Of a stretch of DNA of 64,000 nucleotides, positions 47,692 through 57,577 are shown piece by piece. The notes beneath the pieces were generated by a model. The model saw nothing but the letters and a program-made list of their open reading frames with translations. It made no database searches and was not told the DNA's origin. Both the position numbers and the translations under genes were made by a program. The stretch covers positions 1 to 64,000 of the forward strand of contig NZ_GL890775.1 of the NCBI RefSeq assembly GCF_000211415.1, given 5' to 3'. Position 1 is the first letter of the stretch, and each line of letters opens with the position of its first letter. The stretch comes from Enterobacter mori LMG 25706 (lineage in GTDB: Bacteria > Pseudomonadota > Gammaproteobacteria > Enterobacterales > Enterobacteriaceae).

Positions 47692-48633
47692 ATGCTGGAA
47701 CTGATTTGCAAACGTCTGCTGCTGGCCGTCCCGACGCTATTGCTGGTGAGCATGATGGTGTTCGGGCTGCAAAAGCTGCTGCCCGGCGACCCGCTGATCG
47801 CCATGGCCGGGGAGGAGCGCGATCCGGCCGTCATCGCCCAGCTGCGCGCGGAGCTGAACCTCGATGCGCCGATCCCCGTGCAGTATTTCCACTGGCTGAC
47901 GCGGGCGCTGCAGGGCGATCTGGGCGTCTCCTTACGCACGCACGAACCGGTGACGCAGCTGATCGCCAGCAAGCTGCCGGTTACGCTAGAGCTGTCGCTG
48001 CTGGCGATGATTATCGCGCTGGTGTTTGGCATCAGCATGGGGATCCTTGCGGCGGTGAACAAAAACAGCTGGGTCGATCACGGGGCGAACTTCGTGGCGA
48101 TCTCGGGGATCTCGATCCCGCACTTCTGGCTGGGGATCCTGCTGATTCTGGTCTTTTCGGTGAACCTGCAGTGGCTGCCTGCCTCCGGCTATGTGCCGTT
48201 CAGTGAAGATCCGCTCCAGAACCTGCGCACGCTGCTGCTGCCCGCGTCCGTGCTCGGAACGGGGCTCGCGGCAACGCTGATGCGCCACACCCGCGCCTCG
48301 ATGATTGCGGTACTGAAGGCGGACTACATTCGCACCGCGCGGGCGAAAGGGCTGCTGCCGAAGGCGGTGATCCTGAAGCACGCGTTCCGCAACGCGCTGG
48401 TGCCGGTGATCACCCTCACCACGCTGCTGTTCGGCGAGCTGCTGGGCGGCGCGGTGCTGACCGAGCAGGTCTTCACCATTCCGGGCTTCGGCAAGATGAT
48501 CGTCGACTCGGTATTTAACCGTGACTACGCGGTGGTGCAGGGCGTGGTGTTGATCGTGGCGATTGGCTTCCTGATGCTCAACCTGCTGGCCGACGTGCTC
48601 TACGTCCTTATCAACCCGAAAATGCGAGGTTAA
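47692..48633 (+). CDS. Peptide ABC transporter permease (DppB/GsiC type)
   Basis: The 313-residue protein has six membrane helices and the family N-terminus (ICKRLLLAVPTLLLVSMMVFGL). The EAA-type loop reads YIRTARAKGLLPKAVILKHAFRNAL. It forms the membrane channel with the next gene product. GAGGAG before the start is a strong ribosome site. Confidence 0.92.
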   Translation: MLELICKRLLLAVPTLLLVSMMVFGLQKLLPGDPLIAMAGEERDPAVIAQLRAELNLDAPIPVQYFHWLTRALQGDLGVSLRTHEPVTQLIASKLPVTLELSLLAMIIALVFGISMGILAAVNKNSWVDHGANFVAISGISIPHFWLGILLILVFSVNLQWLPASGYVPFSEDPLQNLRTLLLPASVLGTGLAATLMRHTRASMIAVLKADYIRTARAKGLLPKAVILKHAFRNALVPVITLTTLLFGELLGGAVLTEQVFTIPGFGKMIVDSVFNRDYAVVQGVVLIVAIGFLMLNLLADVLYVLINPKMRG

Positions 48634-48635
48634 CC

Positions 48636-49511
48636 ATGGCGGAACTGACAACGCAAACCGTTGCCCCCGCGCTGCCGCGCGCGCAGAACCGGGTGCTGAA
48701 GAAATTCCTCGGCAATAAAAGCGCGGTGATTGGCGCGGTGGTAGTGGGGTTCTTTGTGCTGGTGGCGCTGCTGGCACCGTGGATCGCCCCGTTCGACCCG
48801 GTTAAAGCCAACTTCCTGGCGGTGCGCAAAGCGCCGTCGGCGATGTACTGGTTCGGCACCGACGAGCTGGGGCGCGACATTTTATCCCGCATTATCTGGG
48901 GGGCGCGCACCTCGCTGATGGCGGGCTGTATGTCGGTGGTGATTGCGGTGGTTATCGGCGTGCCGCTGGGGCTGGTGGCGGGCTACTTCCAGAAGATGTG
49001 GGACGGGGTGATCTCGCGCTTTATCGAGGCGCTGCTGGCCTGTCCGTTCCTGATCATGGCGATCGCGCTGGGGGCATTTTTGGGCCCGAGCCTGACCAAC
49101 GCGATGATCGCCATCGGTCTTTCGGCGATGCCGATCTTCGCCCGCCTGACGCGCGGCCAGGTGATCGCCATTCGCAACGAAGAGTACATCGACGGCGCGC
49201 GGGCGATTGGCCTGCCGGATCGCTGGATCATCATTAAATACGTCCTGCCAAACGTGATGTCACCGATCCTGGTGCAGGCCACGCTGGCGATTGCCACGGC
49301 GATTATCGCCGAAGCCAGCCTGTCGTTTTTAGGACTGGGACAGCAGCCGCCCAATCCGTCCTGGGGGTCCATGCTCAACACCGCGAAAGGGTTTCTTGAG
49401 CAGGCGCCGTGGATGTCCGTGTTCCCCGGCGTGGCGATTTTCCTTGCCGTGCAGGGCTTTAATTTACTCGGCGACGGGCTGCGCGATGCGCTCGATCCGC
49501 GCCACGACTAA
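48636..49511 (+). CDS. Peptide ABC transporter permease (DppC/GsiD type)
   Basis: The 291-residue protein has the DppC-family N-terminal extension, then IGAVVVGFFVLVALLAPWIAPFDP, FGTDELGRDILSRIIWGART and the EAA loop YIDGARAIGLPDRWIIIKYVLPN in adjoining pieces. It pairs with the preceding permease; only 2 bases separate the genes. Confidence 0.92.
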   Translation: MAELTTQTVAPALPRAQNRVLKKFLGNKSAVIGAVVVGFFVLVALLAPWIAPFDPVKANFLAVRKAPSAMYWFGTDELGRDILSRIIWGARTSLMAGCMSVVIAVVIGVPLGLVAGYFQKMWDGVISRFIEALLACPFLIMAIALGAFLGPSLTNAMIAIGLSAMPIFARLTRGQVIAIRNEEYIDGARAIGLPDRWIIIKYVLPNVMSPILVQATLAIATAIIAEASLSFLGLGQQPPNPSWGSMLNTAKGFLEQAPWMSVFPGVAIFLAVQGFNLLGDGLRDALDPRHD

Positions 49512-49517
49512 GGAGTC

Positions 49518-51122
49518 ATGATGACCAAAGCGCTTGATTTTACGTCCAGTTACGCTTCACGACGCCCGCCGATGCTGGGCCATAACGCGGTTGCGACATC
49601 GCAGCCGCTGGCGGCACAGGCAGGCATGAAGATGCTGCAGCTGGGCGGGAATGCCGTCGATGCGGCCATTGCCACCGCGATGGCGCTGACGGTGGTTGAG
49701 CCGACCGGCAACGGGATCGGCAGCGACGCCTTTGCCATCGTCTGGGACGGTGAAAAGCTGCACGGTCTGAACGCGTCCGGTCGTTCGCCTGCGAGCTGGC
49801 ATGCGGATCTGTTTGCCGGTAAAACCGCGGTGCCGGAAATCGGCTGGGACGCGGTGACCGTGCCGGGTGCGGTATCCGGCTGGGTCGCACTGGCGGAACG
49901 CTTCGGCACGCTGCCGCTGACCACGCTGGCGCAGCCCGCCATTGACTATGCGCGCAACGGTTTCCCGGTCTCCCCGCTGATTGGTCATCTCTGGCAGCGC
50001 GGCTATAACAAGCTGAAAGATCAGCCGGGCTTCAGCGCCTGCTTCGCGCCGGAAGGCCGCGCCCCGCGCGTGGGGGAAATCTTCCGTAACCCGGCGCAGG
50101 CGAACTCGCTGGAGCTGATTGCTAAAACCAACGGCGACGCCTTTTACCGCGGCGAGCTGGCGCAGAAAATCGCCGCCTTTGCTAAAGAACACGGCGCGCA
50201 TCTGACCGAAGAGGACCTGGCAAACCATCGCGTGGACTGGGTTGAGCTGCTGTCGCGCGACTTCGCGGGCGGTTCGGTGCAGGAGCTGCCGCCAAACGGC
50301 CAGGGGATCGCCACGCTGATTGCGCTCGGCATTCTTGAGCAGTGCGGCATTGAGAAGCATCATCCGGATTCCGTGCAGTCTCTTCATCTCTCCATCGAGG
50401 CGATGAAGCTGGCGCTGGCGGATCTCGACCGCTACGTGGCGGATGAAGAACACATGGCGTTCGCGGCGAAAGAGCTGCTGAGCGACCATTATCTGAAGTC
50501 GCGCGCCGCGCTTATCGACCACGATAAAGCCTCTGATTTTGTCTACGGCTCCCCGACGCAGAGCGGCACGGTCTACATCAGCACTGCCGACGCCAGCGGG
50601 ATGATGGTCTCGTTTATTCAGTCCAACTATATGGGCTTTGGATCAGGCATTGTGGTGCCGGACACAGGGATCAGCCTGCAAAACCGGGGCTGCGGGTTTG
50701 TGCTGGATCCACATCACCCGAACGCGCTGGCGGGCAGCAAGCGCCCGTTCCACACCATCATTCCAGGCTTTGCGATGGACGGCAACGGCCAGCCGCTGAT
50801 GTCCTTTGGCGTGATGGGCGGCCCTATGCAGGCGCAGGGGCACATGCAGATGGCGCTGCGCATTATGCTGCACGGACAAAACCCGCAGGCGGCGATTGAC
50901 GCCCCGCGCTGGCGCGTGGTGCAGGGCAGGGAGGTGATCGTTGAATCAACGTTCGATCGCAATACGATTGCCGCGCTGCGCGAACGCGGGCATCAGATCG
51001 TGGTGGAAGATCCGCTGCAGGATTACAACTTTGGCGGGGCGCAGGTGATCTATCGCCTGCCGGAAGGGCACTACGTGGCCGCGACGGAAAGCCGTAAAGA
51101 CGGGCAGGCGTTGGTGAGTTAA
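49518..51122 (+). CDS. Gamma-glutamyltransferase-family Ntn hydrolase, cytoplasmic
   Basis: The 534-residue protein has the family landmarks GGNAVDAAIATAMALTVVEP, GNGIGSDAFAIV and, at the cleavage site, TQSGTVYIST with Thr351 as the likely nucleophile freed by self-cleavage. FGSGIVVPDTGISLQNRG matches the oxyanion region. There is no signal peptide, unlike secreted Ggt, so it probably works on peptides after import by the transporter encoded upstream. It is the last gene of the operon, 6 bases after the permease gene. The substrate may be a gamma-glutamyl compound or a related amide. Its downstream terminator hairpin is split by a MITE-like element. Confidence 0.88.
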   Translation: MMTKALDFTSSYASRRPPMLGHNAVATSQPLAAQAGMKMLQLGGNAVDAAIATAMALTVVEPTGNGIGSDAFAIVWDGEKLHGLNASGRSPASWHADLFAGKTAVPEIGWDAVTVPGAVSGWVALAERFGTLPLTTLAQPAIDYARNGFPVSPLIGHLWQRGYNKLKDQPGFSACFAPEGRAPRVGEIFRNPAQANSLELIAKTNGDAFYRGELAQKIAAFAKEHGAHLTEEDLANHRVDWVELLSRDFAGGSVQELPPNGQGIATLIALGILEQCGIEKHHPDSVQSLHLSIEAMKLALADLDRYVADEEHMAFAAKELLSDHYLKSRAALIDHDKASDFVYGSPTQSGTVYISTADASGMMVSFIQSNYMGFGSGIVVPDTGISLQNRGCGFVLDPHHPNALAGSKRPFHTIIPGFAMDGNGQPLMSFGVMGGPMQAQGHMQMALRIMLHGQNPQAAIDAPRWRVVQGREVIVESTFDRNTIAALRERGHQIVVEDPLQDYNFGGAQVIYRLPEGHYVAATESRKDGQALVS

Positions 51123-51148
51123 TGTTTTATCCTCCCTCTCCCTTTGGG

Positions 51149-51575
51149 GTGAGAGTTCCCCACAAAATAATGCCTGCACGGACGACCCCCTCTCCCTTGA
51201 GGGAGAGGGCTGGGGTGAGGGGGAACATACGGCTGTGGTGGTCATTCCGTTCACTTTATGTTCCTTGCTACTCTGTAACGACATGACCGGTGAACGTGCC
51301 AGGGTGGCTCAATCGCCACCACCCTGGCTACCCGGGCTCCCGGCGGTAAATCGCCGCTTCGCGGTTCCCTCAGCTTATTCCTTCAGGCTATCGGGTCGGG
51401 CATGAGCCTGCATCCCTGCAGGCCACGCCCTCTCGGCGCATCCCTGCGCCTCGCCCCGGCCTTACGGAAACGCCTCGGCGATTTACAGCCGGACCAGGGC
51501 ATCGCTGTAAGCTATCCATTTTCCTGAAGCAACATTCACCGCTTCCGGTTAAAAAAATTACCGGGGATCCCTCAA
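51149..51575. mobile_element. MITE-like element, long copy
   Basis: The 427-bp element ends in GGGGATCCCTCAA and begins with a decayed copy of the inverted repeat (GTGAGAGTTCCCC, 3 mismatches). It is flanked by a perfect 9-bp direct repeat CCCTTTGGG (51140-51148 and 51576-51584). The first 125 bases match the short copy at 42861; about 275 bases after GCTACT are absent from the short copy and include a hairpin GCCAGGGTGG/CCACCCTGGC. No protein is encoded. It sits in what was a terminator-like hairpin downstream of the peptide operon. Confidence 0.78.
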
Positions 51576-51609
51576 CCCTTTGGGAGAGGGGCGGGGTGAG
51601 GGGAAAATT

Positions 51610-52380
51610 TCAACCAATGCTAAACGGATCCGCATCCTGCCATGCCGGAAACTTCTCCCGGTACTCCTTCAGCGCCGTCAACGACAGCTCCGCATCAATA
51701 CGCGTCGCCTGGTGCGGCTCGGCGGTAGCGATAATCTCACCCTGCGGATTCACCACCCGGCTGTCGCCGCGGTAGTGATGCCCGTTGCCGTCCGTTCCCA
51801 CGCGGTTACAGCCCACCACGTACGCCTGGTTCTCAATCGCGCGCGCCGCCAGCAGTGTCTGCCAGTGCAGGGAGCGGGGCGCAGGCCAGTTGGCGACATA
51901 CAGCGCCAGGTCGTAATCGTTACGGTTGCGCGACCACACCGGGAAGCGCAGGTCGTAGCAGACCAGCGGCAAAATACGCCAGCCGCGCCACTCGAACACC
52001 ACGCGTTCGTTACCCGCTTCATAGTGATGGTGCTCATCCGCCATACGGAACAGGTGGCGTTTGTCATAAAAATGCACTTTCCCTTCCGGCTCAACCAGCA
52101 GGAAGCGGTTCACCGGTCCGCGTTCGGTTTGTAGCGCGGCGCTACCGGCAATGAGCGCGTTGGTCTCCTGCGCTTTGGTCTGCATCCAGGCGACCACCTC
52201 GTCCTGCGGCATCGACTGTTTCGCCGCTTCCATGGCAAAACCCGTAGTGAACATCTCCGGCAGGACAATCACATCACGCCCGGTAATCTCTTCCAGTTGA
52301 CGATCAAAGTGGCGCAGGTTGGCGGGGCCATCCATCCACACTAAAGGTTGCTGCAAAATCGAAATCTTCAAACCAGGCAC
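51610..52380 (-). CDS. yafV: Omega-amidase YafV (nitrilase superfamily)
   Basis: The 256-residue protein has the nitrilase triad Glu42 (LPEMF), Lys107 (FYDKRHLF) and Cys141 (VCYDLRFP). YafV-type omega-amidases hydrolyse 2-oxoglutaramate or 2-oxosuccinamate in methionine salvage and amino-acid repair. Length and position next to fadE match E. coli. In E. coli the neighbour on the other side is ivy; here the peptide operon takes that place. It is convergent with that operon. Confidence 0.92.
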   Translation of the reverse strand: MPGLKISILQQPLVWMDGPANLRHFDRQLEEITGRDVIVLPEMFTTGFAMEAAKQSMPQDEVVAWMQTKAQETNALIAGSAALQTERGPVNRFLLVEPEGKVHFYDKRHLFRMADEHHHYEAGNERVVFEWRGWRILPLVCYDLRFPVWSRNRNDYDLALYVANWPAPRSLHWQTLLAARAIENQAYVVGCNRVGTDGNGHHYRGDSRVVNPQGEIIATAEPHQATRIDAELSLTALKEYREKFPAWQDADPFSIG

Positions 52381-52444
52381 GATACAGACTCCTCAAAAGA
52401 CCGCTTTTTGACACTGTAGCACGTCATTACGAGAAAATGTGGCA

Positions 52445-52472
52445 ATAAAAAACCCCGCGCGAGGCGGGGTTT
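52445..52472 (-). terminator. Intrinsic terminator of fadE
   Basis: The stem AAACCCCGC/GCGGGGTTT with a 5-base loop is followed by a T run on the minus strand, 17 bases after the fadE stop codon. Confidence 0.85.
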
Positions 52473-52488
52473 ATACAAGCGAAACGCG

Positions 52489-54933
52489 TTATGCCGCTTC
52501 AGGTTTGCGGTGCTTCTCCGGGAGCTTTACCGGCTGCGTCGCCAGCTCGTCCGGTTCGAAATCATCCACGTTAATACTGCGCAGACGGCTCTCTTCGGCT
52601 TTTACCAGCAGAGCGGCTTCATCTTTATTGATAATGCCACCGGCAAGCGCCTGTTTTGCCAGTTCGTCCAGACGGGTAAACGGCAGGTTTTTGCCCAGCT
52701 GTTTACAGATCTTCTGGTGAATCGGATCGGCGGCCATCACGTCCCGCAGCGCCTCTTCCAGCAGTCCCACCGGGTTATGCGGCGTCGGCTCAAGATACTG
52801 ACCACGACCGATACGGGAGCGGGTTGCGCTCGGTACCTGCAGGATCTTCGCCACCTTGTGGTCCAGCTTGTCGGACGGTGCCAGATGGTGACGACCGGTC
52901 GGGAAGATCACCGCGCGCAGGGCACCCGCCACGAAGCGGTTCGGGAAGTTCGCCAGCAGGTCGTCAATCGCCTGTTCAGCCTGATACATCGCATCCTGCA
53001 CGCCCCAGTGCACCAGCGGCAGATCTGCTTCCTGACGGCCTTCGTCGTCGTAGCGCTTCAGGACCGCCGAGGCCAGGAAGATCTGGCTCAGCACATCACC
53101 CAGACGGGCGGAGATACGTTCGCGACGCTTCAGGCTTCCGCCCAGCACCGCCATGGAGACGTCAGACAGCAGAGCCAGGTTGGCACTCAGTCGGTTCAGA
53201 TGCTGGTAGTAACGTTTGGTCGCATCGCCGGTCGGCGTCGCGCTGGTGAGGCCGCGCGTCAGGCCCAGCCAGAAGCTGCGCACCTTGTTGCTGCCCACGT
53301 GACCGATATGTTTGAACAGCAGCTTATCGAAGGCATCCACGTCGTTGTTCTGCGCAGCGGCCATCTCTTCCAGCACGTACGGATGGCAGCGAATTGCGCC
53401 CTGACCGAAGATCATCATGCTGCGGGTCAGGATGTTTGCCCCTTCCACGGTAATGGCAATCGGTGCGCCCTGATAGCCGCGCGCCAGGAAGTTGCCTTCG
53501 CCGAGCATAATGCCTTTACCGCCTGCAATATCCATCGCGTCAATGATCGACTGCTGCGCGCGGTGGGTACAGTGGTACTTCACAACCGCGGACAGCACGG
53601 CCGGTTTTTCCCCCAGCATAATGCCGTAGGTAATCAGAGAAGCAGCGGCATCCATCACGTAGGCATTGCCCGCGATACGCGCCAGCGGTTCTTCGATACC
53701 TTCCATCTTGCCGATGGAGATTTTGAACTGACGGCGGATGTGCGCGTACGCACCAATCCCCATCGCGACCGACTTCAGACCGCCGGTTGAGTTCGACGGC
53801 AGGGTAATGCCGCGGCCCACTGACAGACATCCCACCAGCATACGCCAGCCCTGACCGGCCATTTTCGGACCGCCGATGATGTAGTCAATCGGTACGAAGA
53901 TATCCTGGCCGCGGGTTGGACCGTTCTGGAACGGCACGTTCAGCGGGAAGTGACGACGACCAATTTCAACGCCTGGGGTAGAGGTTGGGATCAGCGCACA
54001 GGTAATGCCCAGATCTTCATCGCCGCCCAGCAGTTTTTCCGGGTCAGAGAGCTTAAAGGCCAGACCCAGTACGGTGGCGATAGGCGCCAGGGTGATATAA
54101 CGCTTGTTCCAGGTCAGGCGCATGCCCAGCACCTGTTCGCCCTGCCATTCGCCCATGCAGACCACGCCGGTATCCGGGATCGCGCCTGCATCGGAGCCCG
54201 CTTCCGGGCTGGTCAGCGCGAAGCAAGGGATTTCCTGACCGCGTGCCAGACGCGGCAGGTAGTGATCTTTCTGCTCTTCAGTACCGTAGTGCTGCAGCAG
54301 TTCGCCCGGGCCTAAGGAGTTAGGCACGCCAACGGTAATCGCCAGGATCCCGGAAACGCCCGCCAGCTTTTGCAGGACGCGAGCCTGAGCGTAAGCGGAG
54401 AACTCCAGACCGCCGTACTCTTTCTTGATGATCATCGCGAAGAAGCGATGTTCTTTCAGATATGCCCACAGCTCTGGCGGCAGATCGGCCATTTCATGGG
54501 TGATGGCAAAATCGTTTGCCATGCGGCACGCTTCTTCCACCGGGCCGTCAATAAAGGCCTGCTCTTCAGCGGTCAGACGCGGCTGCGGATAGTTGTGCAG
54601 CTTTTTCCAGTCCGGGTTGCCCTGGAACAGATCGCCTTCCCACCAGGTGGTGCCCGCATCAATCGCTTCTTTCTCAGTGCGTGACATTGGCGGCATCACT
54701 TTGCGGAAGCCTTTAAACACCGGCGCGGAGATCATCGACTTACGCATCGGTGCCAGGTTAAACGGCAGAAGAATGATGGCGAGAGGGACTAAAAGCCAGA
54801 TATTCCAGAGACCTGCGACGCCAAGCGCAGCCGTCCAGGCCAGAAGAATCAGGCTGCTCAGGAATAAACTTACGCGGTGATAGAACAGCACACCGAGCAG
54901 TACAACGGTTGCGAGAATGCTCAAAATCATCAT
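52489..54933 (-). CDS. fadE: Acyl-CoA dehydrogenase FadE
   Basis: The 814-residue protein has the same length as E. coli FadE. An N-terminal pair of membrane segments ([20 protein letters not shown] and a second to about residue 60) precedes the acyl-CoA dehydrogenase domain, with [24 protein letters not shown]-type loop [25 protein letters not shown] in parts and [12 protein letters not shown]. It carries out the first oxidation of beta-oxidation at the inner membrane. AAGGGAG precedes the start. A FadR-like site lies just upstream, as expected for fatty-acid induction. Confidence 0.95.
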   Translation of the reverse strand: MMILSILATVVLLGVLFYHRVSLFLSSLILLAWTAALGVAGLWNIWLLVPLAIILLPFNLAPMRKSMISAPVFKGFRKVMPPMSRTEKEAIDAGTTWWEGDLFQGNPDWKKLHNYPQPRLTAEEQAFIDGPVEEACRMANDFAITHEMADLPPELWAYLKEHRFFAMIIKKEYGGLEFSAYAQARVLQKLAGVSGILAITVGVPNSLGPGELLQHYGTEEQKDHYLPRLARGQEIPCFALTSPEAGSDAGAIPDTGVVCMGEWQGEQVLGMRLTWNKRYITLAPIATVLGLAFKLSDPEKLLGGDEDLGITCALIPTSTPGVEIGRRHFPLNVPFQNGPTRGQDIFVPIDYIIGGPKMAGQGWRMLVGCLSVGRGITLPSNSTGGLKSVAMGIGAYAHIRRQFKISIGKMEGIEEPLARIAGNAYVMDAAASLITYGIMLGEKPAVLSAVVKYHCTHRAQQSIIDAMDIAGGKGIMLGEGNFLARGYQGAPIAITVEGANILTRSMMIFGQGAIRCHPYVLEEMAAAQNNDVDAFDKLLFKHIGHVGSNKVRSFWLGLTRGLTSATPTGDATKRYYQHLNRLSANLALLSDVSMAVLGGSLKRRERISARLGDVLSQIFLASAVLKRYDDEGRQEADLPLVHWGVQDAMYQAEQAIDDLLANFPNRFVAGALRAVIFPTGRHHLAPSDKLDHKVAKILQVPSATRSRIGRGQYLEPTPHNPVGLLEEALRDVMAADPIHQKICKQLGKNLPFTRLDELAKQALAGGIINKDEAALLVKAEESRLRSINVDDFEPDELATQPVKLPEKHRKPEAA

Positions 54934-54956
54934 AAAGAAAAGCTCCCTTGCTTGTA

Positions 54957-54974
54957 GGAGGTCTGACCACTTGT
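54957..54974 (-). promoter_or_regulatory. FadR-like operator upstream of fadE
   Basis: On the minus strand the site reads ACAAGTGGTCAGACCTCC, whose core closely matches known FadR sites of the form ACTGGTCAGACCTGTT. It lies 24-41 bases before the fadE start codon, where FadR binding represses the gene in E. coli. Confidence 0.65.
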
Positions 54975-55172
54975 GATGATATGGTTGTAGTTGATGTAAA
55001 TTCCTTTAGCAATGTGTTTACAAAATAATTACAACCTGGTTCACATTGTTCGCGTTTTCGTCGGCACGAAAAAACAAAACGCCGGACGATTCGCATGGCT
55101 TTAGCTTCTCGCTTTTGACGCTATCCGGTACACTCCACTGTGTTATTTCATCAATACTGAAGGATTATCCTC

Positions 55173-55751
55173 ATGTACCAGGATCTTATTCGTAACGAAC
55201 TGAACGAAGCGGCGGAAACGCTGGCGAACTTTCTGAAAGATGATGCCAATATTCACGCTATTCAGCGCGCAGCGGTCCTGCTGGCCGACAGCTTCAAAGC
55301 CGGTGGCAAAGTGCTCTCCTGCGGTAACGGTGGCTCCCACTGTGACGCCATGCACTTCGCCGAAGAGCTGACCGGACGCTATCGCGAAAACCGTCCGGGC
55401 TATCCGGCGATTGCGATTTCCGACGTGAGCCACATCTCCTGCGTAGGCAACGACTTCGGTTACGACCACATCTTCTCCCGCTACGTTGAAGCGGTAGGCC
55501 GTGAAGGCGACGTGCTGCTGGGGATTTCGACCTCTGGCAACTCCGGCAACGTGATCAAAGCGATCGCCGCCGCGCGTGAAAAAGGGATGAAAGTCATCAC
55601 CCTGACAGGTAAAGATGGCGGTAAGATGGACGGTACAGCGGACGTTGAAATCCGCGTTCCGCACTTCGGTTATGCTGACCGTATTCAGGAAATTCACATC
55701 AAAGTGATCCATATCCTGATTCAACTGATCGAAAAAGAGATGGTTAAGTAA
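55173..55751 (+). CDS. gmhA: Phosphoheptose isomerase GmhA/LpcA
   Basis: The 192-residue SIS-domain protein matches E. coli GmhA in length and sequence ([21 protein letters not shown] in adjoining parts, [33 protein letters not shown]). It converts sedoheptulose 7-phosphate to D-glycero-D-manno-heptose 7-phosphate, the first step to the LPS inner core. It is divergent from fadE, with about 240 bases between them that contain both promoters. Confidence 0.96.
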   Translation: MYQDLIRNELNEAAETLANFLKDDANIHAIQRAAVLLADSFKAGGKVLSCGNGGSHCDAMHFAEELTGRYRENRPGYPAIAISDVSHISCVGNDFGYDHIFSRYVEAVGREGDVLLGISTSGNSGNVIKAIAAAREKGMKVITLTGKDGGKMDGTADVEIRVPHFGYADRIQEIHIKVIHILIQLIEKEMVK

Positions 55752-55760
55752 GACTTCGCT

Positions 55761-55780
55761 GGGGGGCACCGGTGCCCCCC
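55761..55780. other. Perfect 20-bp GC palindrome after gmhA
   Basis: GGGGGGCACC is followed at once by its exact reverse complement. It lies between gmhA and yafJ, 9 bases after the gmhA stop. It may slow transcription or protect the gmhA mRNA end; there is no T run. Confidence 0.6.
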
Positions 55781-55799
55781 GCTGTTGTGGGGGTGTTGT

Positions 55800-56567
55800 A
55801 TGTGCGAACTGCTCGGGATGAGCGCTAATGTGCCAACCGATATCTGCTTTAGTTTCACCGGGCTGGTTCAGCGCGGTGGAGGAACCGGGCCGCATAAAGA
55901 CGGCTGGGGCATCACCTTCTACGAAGGCAAAGGGTGTCGCACGTTCAAAGATCCACAGCCCAGCTTCAACTCACCGATTGCCAAACTGGTGCAGGACTAC
56001 CCCATCAAGTCCCGCTCGGTGATCGCCCACATCCGTCAGGCAAACCGCGGCGAAGTGGCGCTGGAAAATACCCATCCGTTTACCCGTGAACTGTGGGGCC
56101 GTAACTGGACCTACGCGCACAACGGGCAGCTTACGGGATATAAGTCGCTGGAGACGGGCAACTTCCGCCCGGTCGGCGAAACGGACAGCGAAAAAGCCTT
56201 CTGCTGGCTGCTGCACAAGCTGACGGAGCGCTATCCGCGCACGCCCGGCAACATGGCCGCCGTGTTCAAATATATCGCGACGCTGGCGTCTGAACTGCGT
56301 GAAAAAGGCGTGTTCAACATGCTGCTTTCTGACGGGCGCTACGTGATGGCATTCTGCTCAACGAATCTGTTCTGGATCACCCGCCGCGCGCCGTTTGGCG
56401 TTGCGACGCTGCTCGATCAGGATGTGGAGATAGACTTTCAGAAGGAGACCACACCGAACGATGTGGTCACCGTCATTGCTACGCAGCCGCTAACGGGCAA
56501 CGAAACCTGGCAAAAGATTATGCCAGGCGAGTGGGTACTATTTTGTCTCGGGGACCGTGTAATTTGA
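55800..56567 (+). CDS. yafJ: Class II glutamine amidotransferase-like protein YafJ
   Basis: The 255-residue protein begins [12 protein letters not shown], with Cys2 as the N-terminal nucleophile of the class II glutamine amidotransferase fold. Further motifs are [26 protein letters not shown] and WTYAHNGQL. The substrate is not established. The ATG at 55800 is chosen because it places the cysteine at position 2. Its 3' end overlaps yafK by 30 bases on the other strand. Confidence 0.93.
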   Translation: MCELLGMSANVPTDICFSFTGLVQRGGGTGPHKDGWGITFYEGKGCRTFKDPQPSFNSPIAKLVQDYPIKSRSVIAHIRQANRGEVALENTHPFTRELWGRNWTYAHNGQLTGYKSLETGNFRPVGETDSEKAFCWLLHKLTERYPRTPGNMAAVFKYIATLASELREKGVFNMLLSDGRYVMAFCSTNLFWITRRAPFGVATLLDQDVEIDFQKETTPNDVVTVIATQPLTGNETWQKIMPGEWVLFCLGDRVI

Positions 56568-57278
56568 CGCCAGCTGCGGGTGGACGACTTCGTGGCTCAG
56601 CGGCTTGCTGACCACGTAACGGCCATCGACGATAGAGACCACCGGTGGCTTGCGGGTCTGCTCAAAGTAGTCGTAACCTGGCTTCAGCTGTTTCCAGAAA
56701 TCCGCGTAGTAGGAGTACTTGTGACGCGCCATGTTGGCGTCCGTCATGCGGAACGGATAGATGCTGACCTGTACGTTAGGCTGCCCAAAGACCAGCGCGC
56801 CCGTGACGAACTGGAAAATCTCATCAATGCCGGAGTCGGTCATCGCATAACAGCCGACAGACACGCAGGCACCGTGGATCATCAGGTATTTACCTTCATA
56901 ACCGTGTGCACGGTCATAGGCATTCGGGAAGCCGATGTTAATGGCCTTATAGAAGCGGCTGTCAGGTTTTAGCTGATTACGCTGAACGTTGTAAAACCCT
57001 TCCGGACTTTTGAAATCGCCCTGACGCTGTTTTGGCCCCAGACCGCCGGAGTAGTTACAAATTTTGTAACTATCAAGCAGCTGATATGTCTCGCCCATTT
57101 TCACAAACAGATCGAGAGTGCGTTCTTCCTTGAAGATTTGAATATAAACCGGGGATCCCATCAGCTGTTGTTTATATTCTTTGCTAACCGGTGTCGTTGA
57201 GCTATTACTGCTGAGCAGTCCGGCAAACGACATGCACGGCATCAGAAGCATCGCAATGAACAATGCGATTTTACGCAT
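56538..57278 (-). CDS. dpaA: L,D-transpeptidase-fold enzyme YafK (DpaA)
   Basis: The 246-residue protein has a signal peptide ([15 protein letters not shown]) and the YkuD motif [14 protein letters not shown] with the catalytic cysteine. The E. coli homologue releases Braun's lipoprotein from peptidoglycan instead of attaching it. It is convergent with yafJ with a 30-base overlap, as at the E. coli locus in gene order. The 299 bases between it and nqrA hold no gene and contain the divergent promoters. Confidence 0.93.
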   Translation of the reverse strand: MRKIALFIAMLLMPCMSFAGLLSSNSSTTPVSKEYKQQLMGSPVYIQIFKEERTLDLFVKMGETYQLLDSYKICNYSGGLGPKQRQGDFKSPEGFYNVQRNQLKPDSRFYKAINIGFPNAYDRAHGYEGKYLMIHGACVSVGCYAMTDSGIDEIFQFVTGALVFGQPNVQVSIYPFRMTDANMARHKYSYYADFWKQLKPGYDYFEQTRKPPVVSIVDGRYVVSKPLSHEVVHPQLASNYTVPETK

Positions 57279-57577
57279 ACTACTAGTTCCTTGATAAAAC
57301 CATGACCAAATTGCCAGGACGGCAAAAGAGACCCGAAATCAGATTAATCTGGACAGGAGCGCTCACATTAGCACCGATAAAGATTTTCGCAAGAGCCAAC
57401 CTTTGTGTTTACAAATTAGTTTTACTTTATAACCCATTCAAATCGCCCTGACTCCAGGAACTTTGCGTAATAGCTCGCATTTTGGCGCGTCAGGAGGCGG
57501 ATCCTCTGCCCCCTTTAGGACGAAAATGGTACACTTTACCCCCTCTGGATTGTTGTTCATGGATACCTGCTAACTAC

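Noticed and set aside
47706..48206. Overlapping frame of 166 codons inside the DppB-type permease gene
   Set aside because: It overlaps a conserved six-helix permease in another frame and shows no domain; it is a by-product of high GC.
51276..51550. Structured 275-base stretch in the long MITE-like copy as an ncRNA or retron
   Set aside because: It has one clear hairpin but no reverse transcriptase nearby and no promoter or terminator that I can define; it is better explained as element interior.
42861..51575. Classical composite transposon around the peptide operon
   Set aside because: Neither flanking element encodes a transposase, and the 9-bp duplications belong to each element separately, so two independent insertions are the simpler reading.
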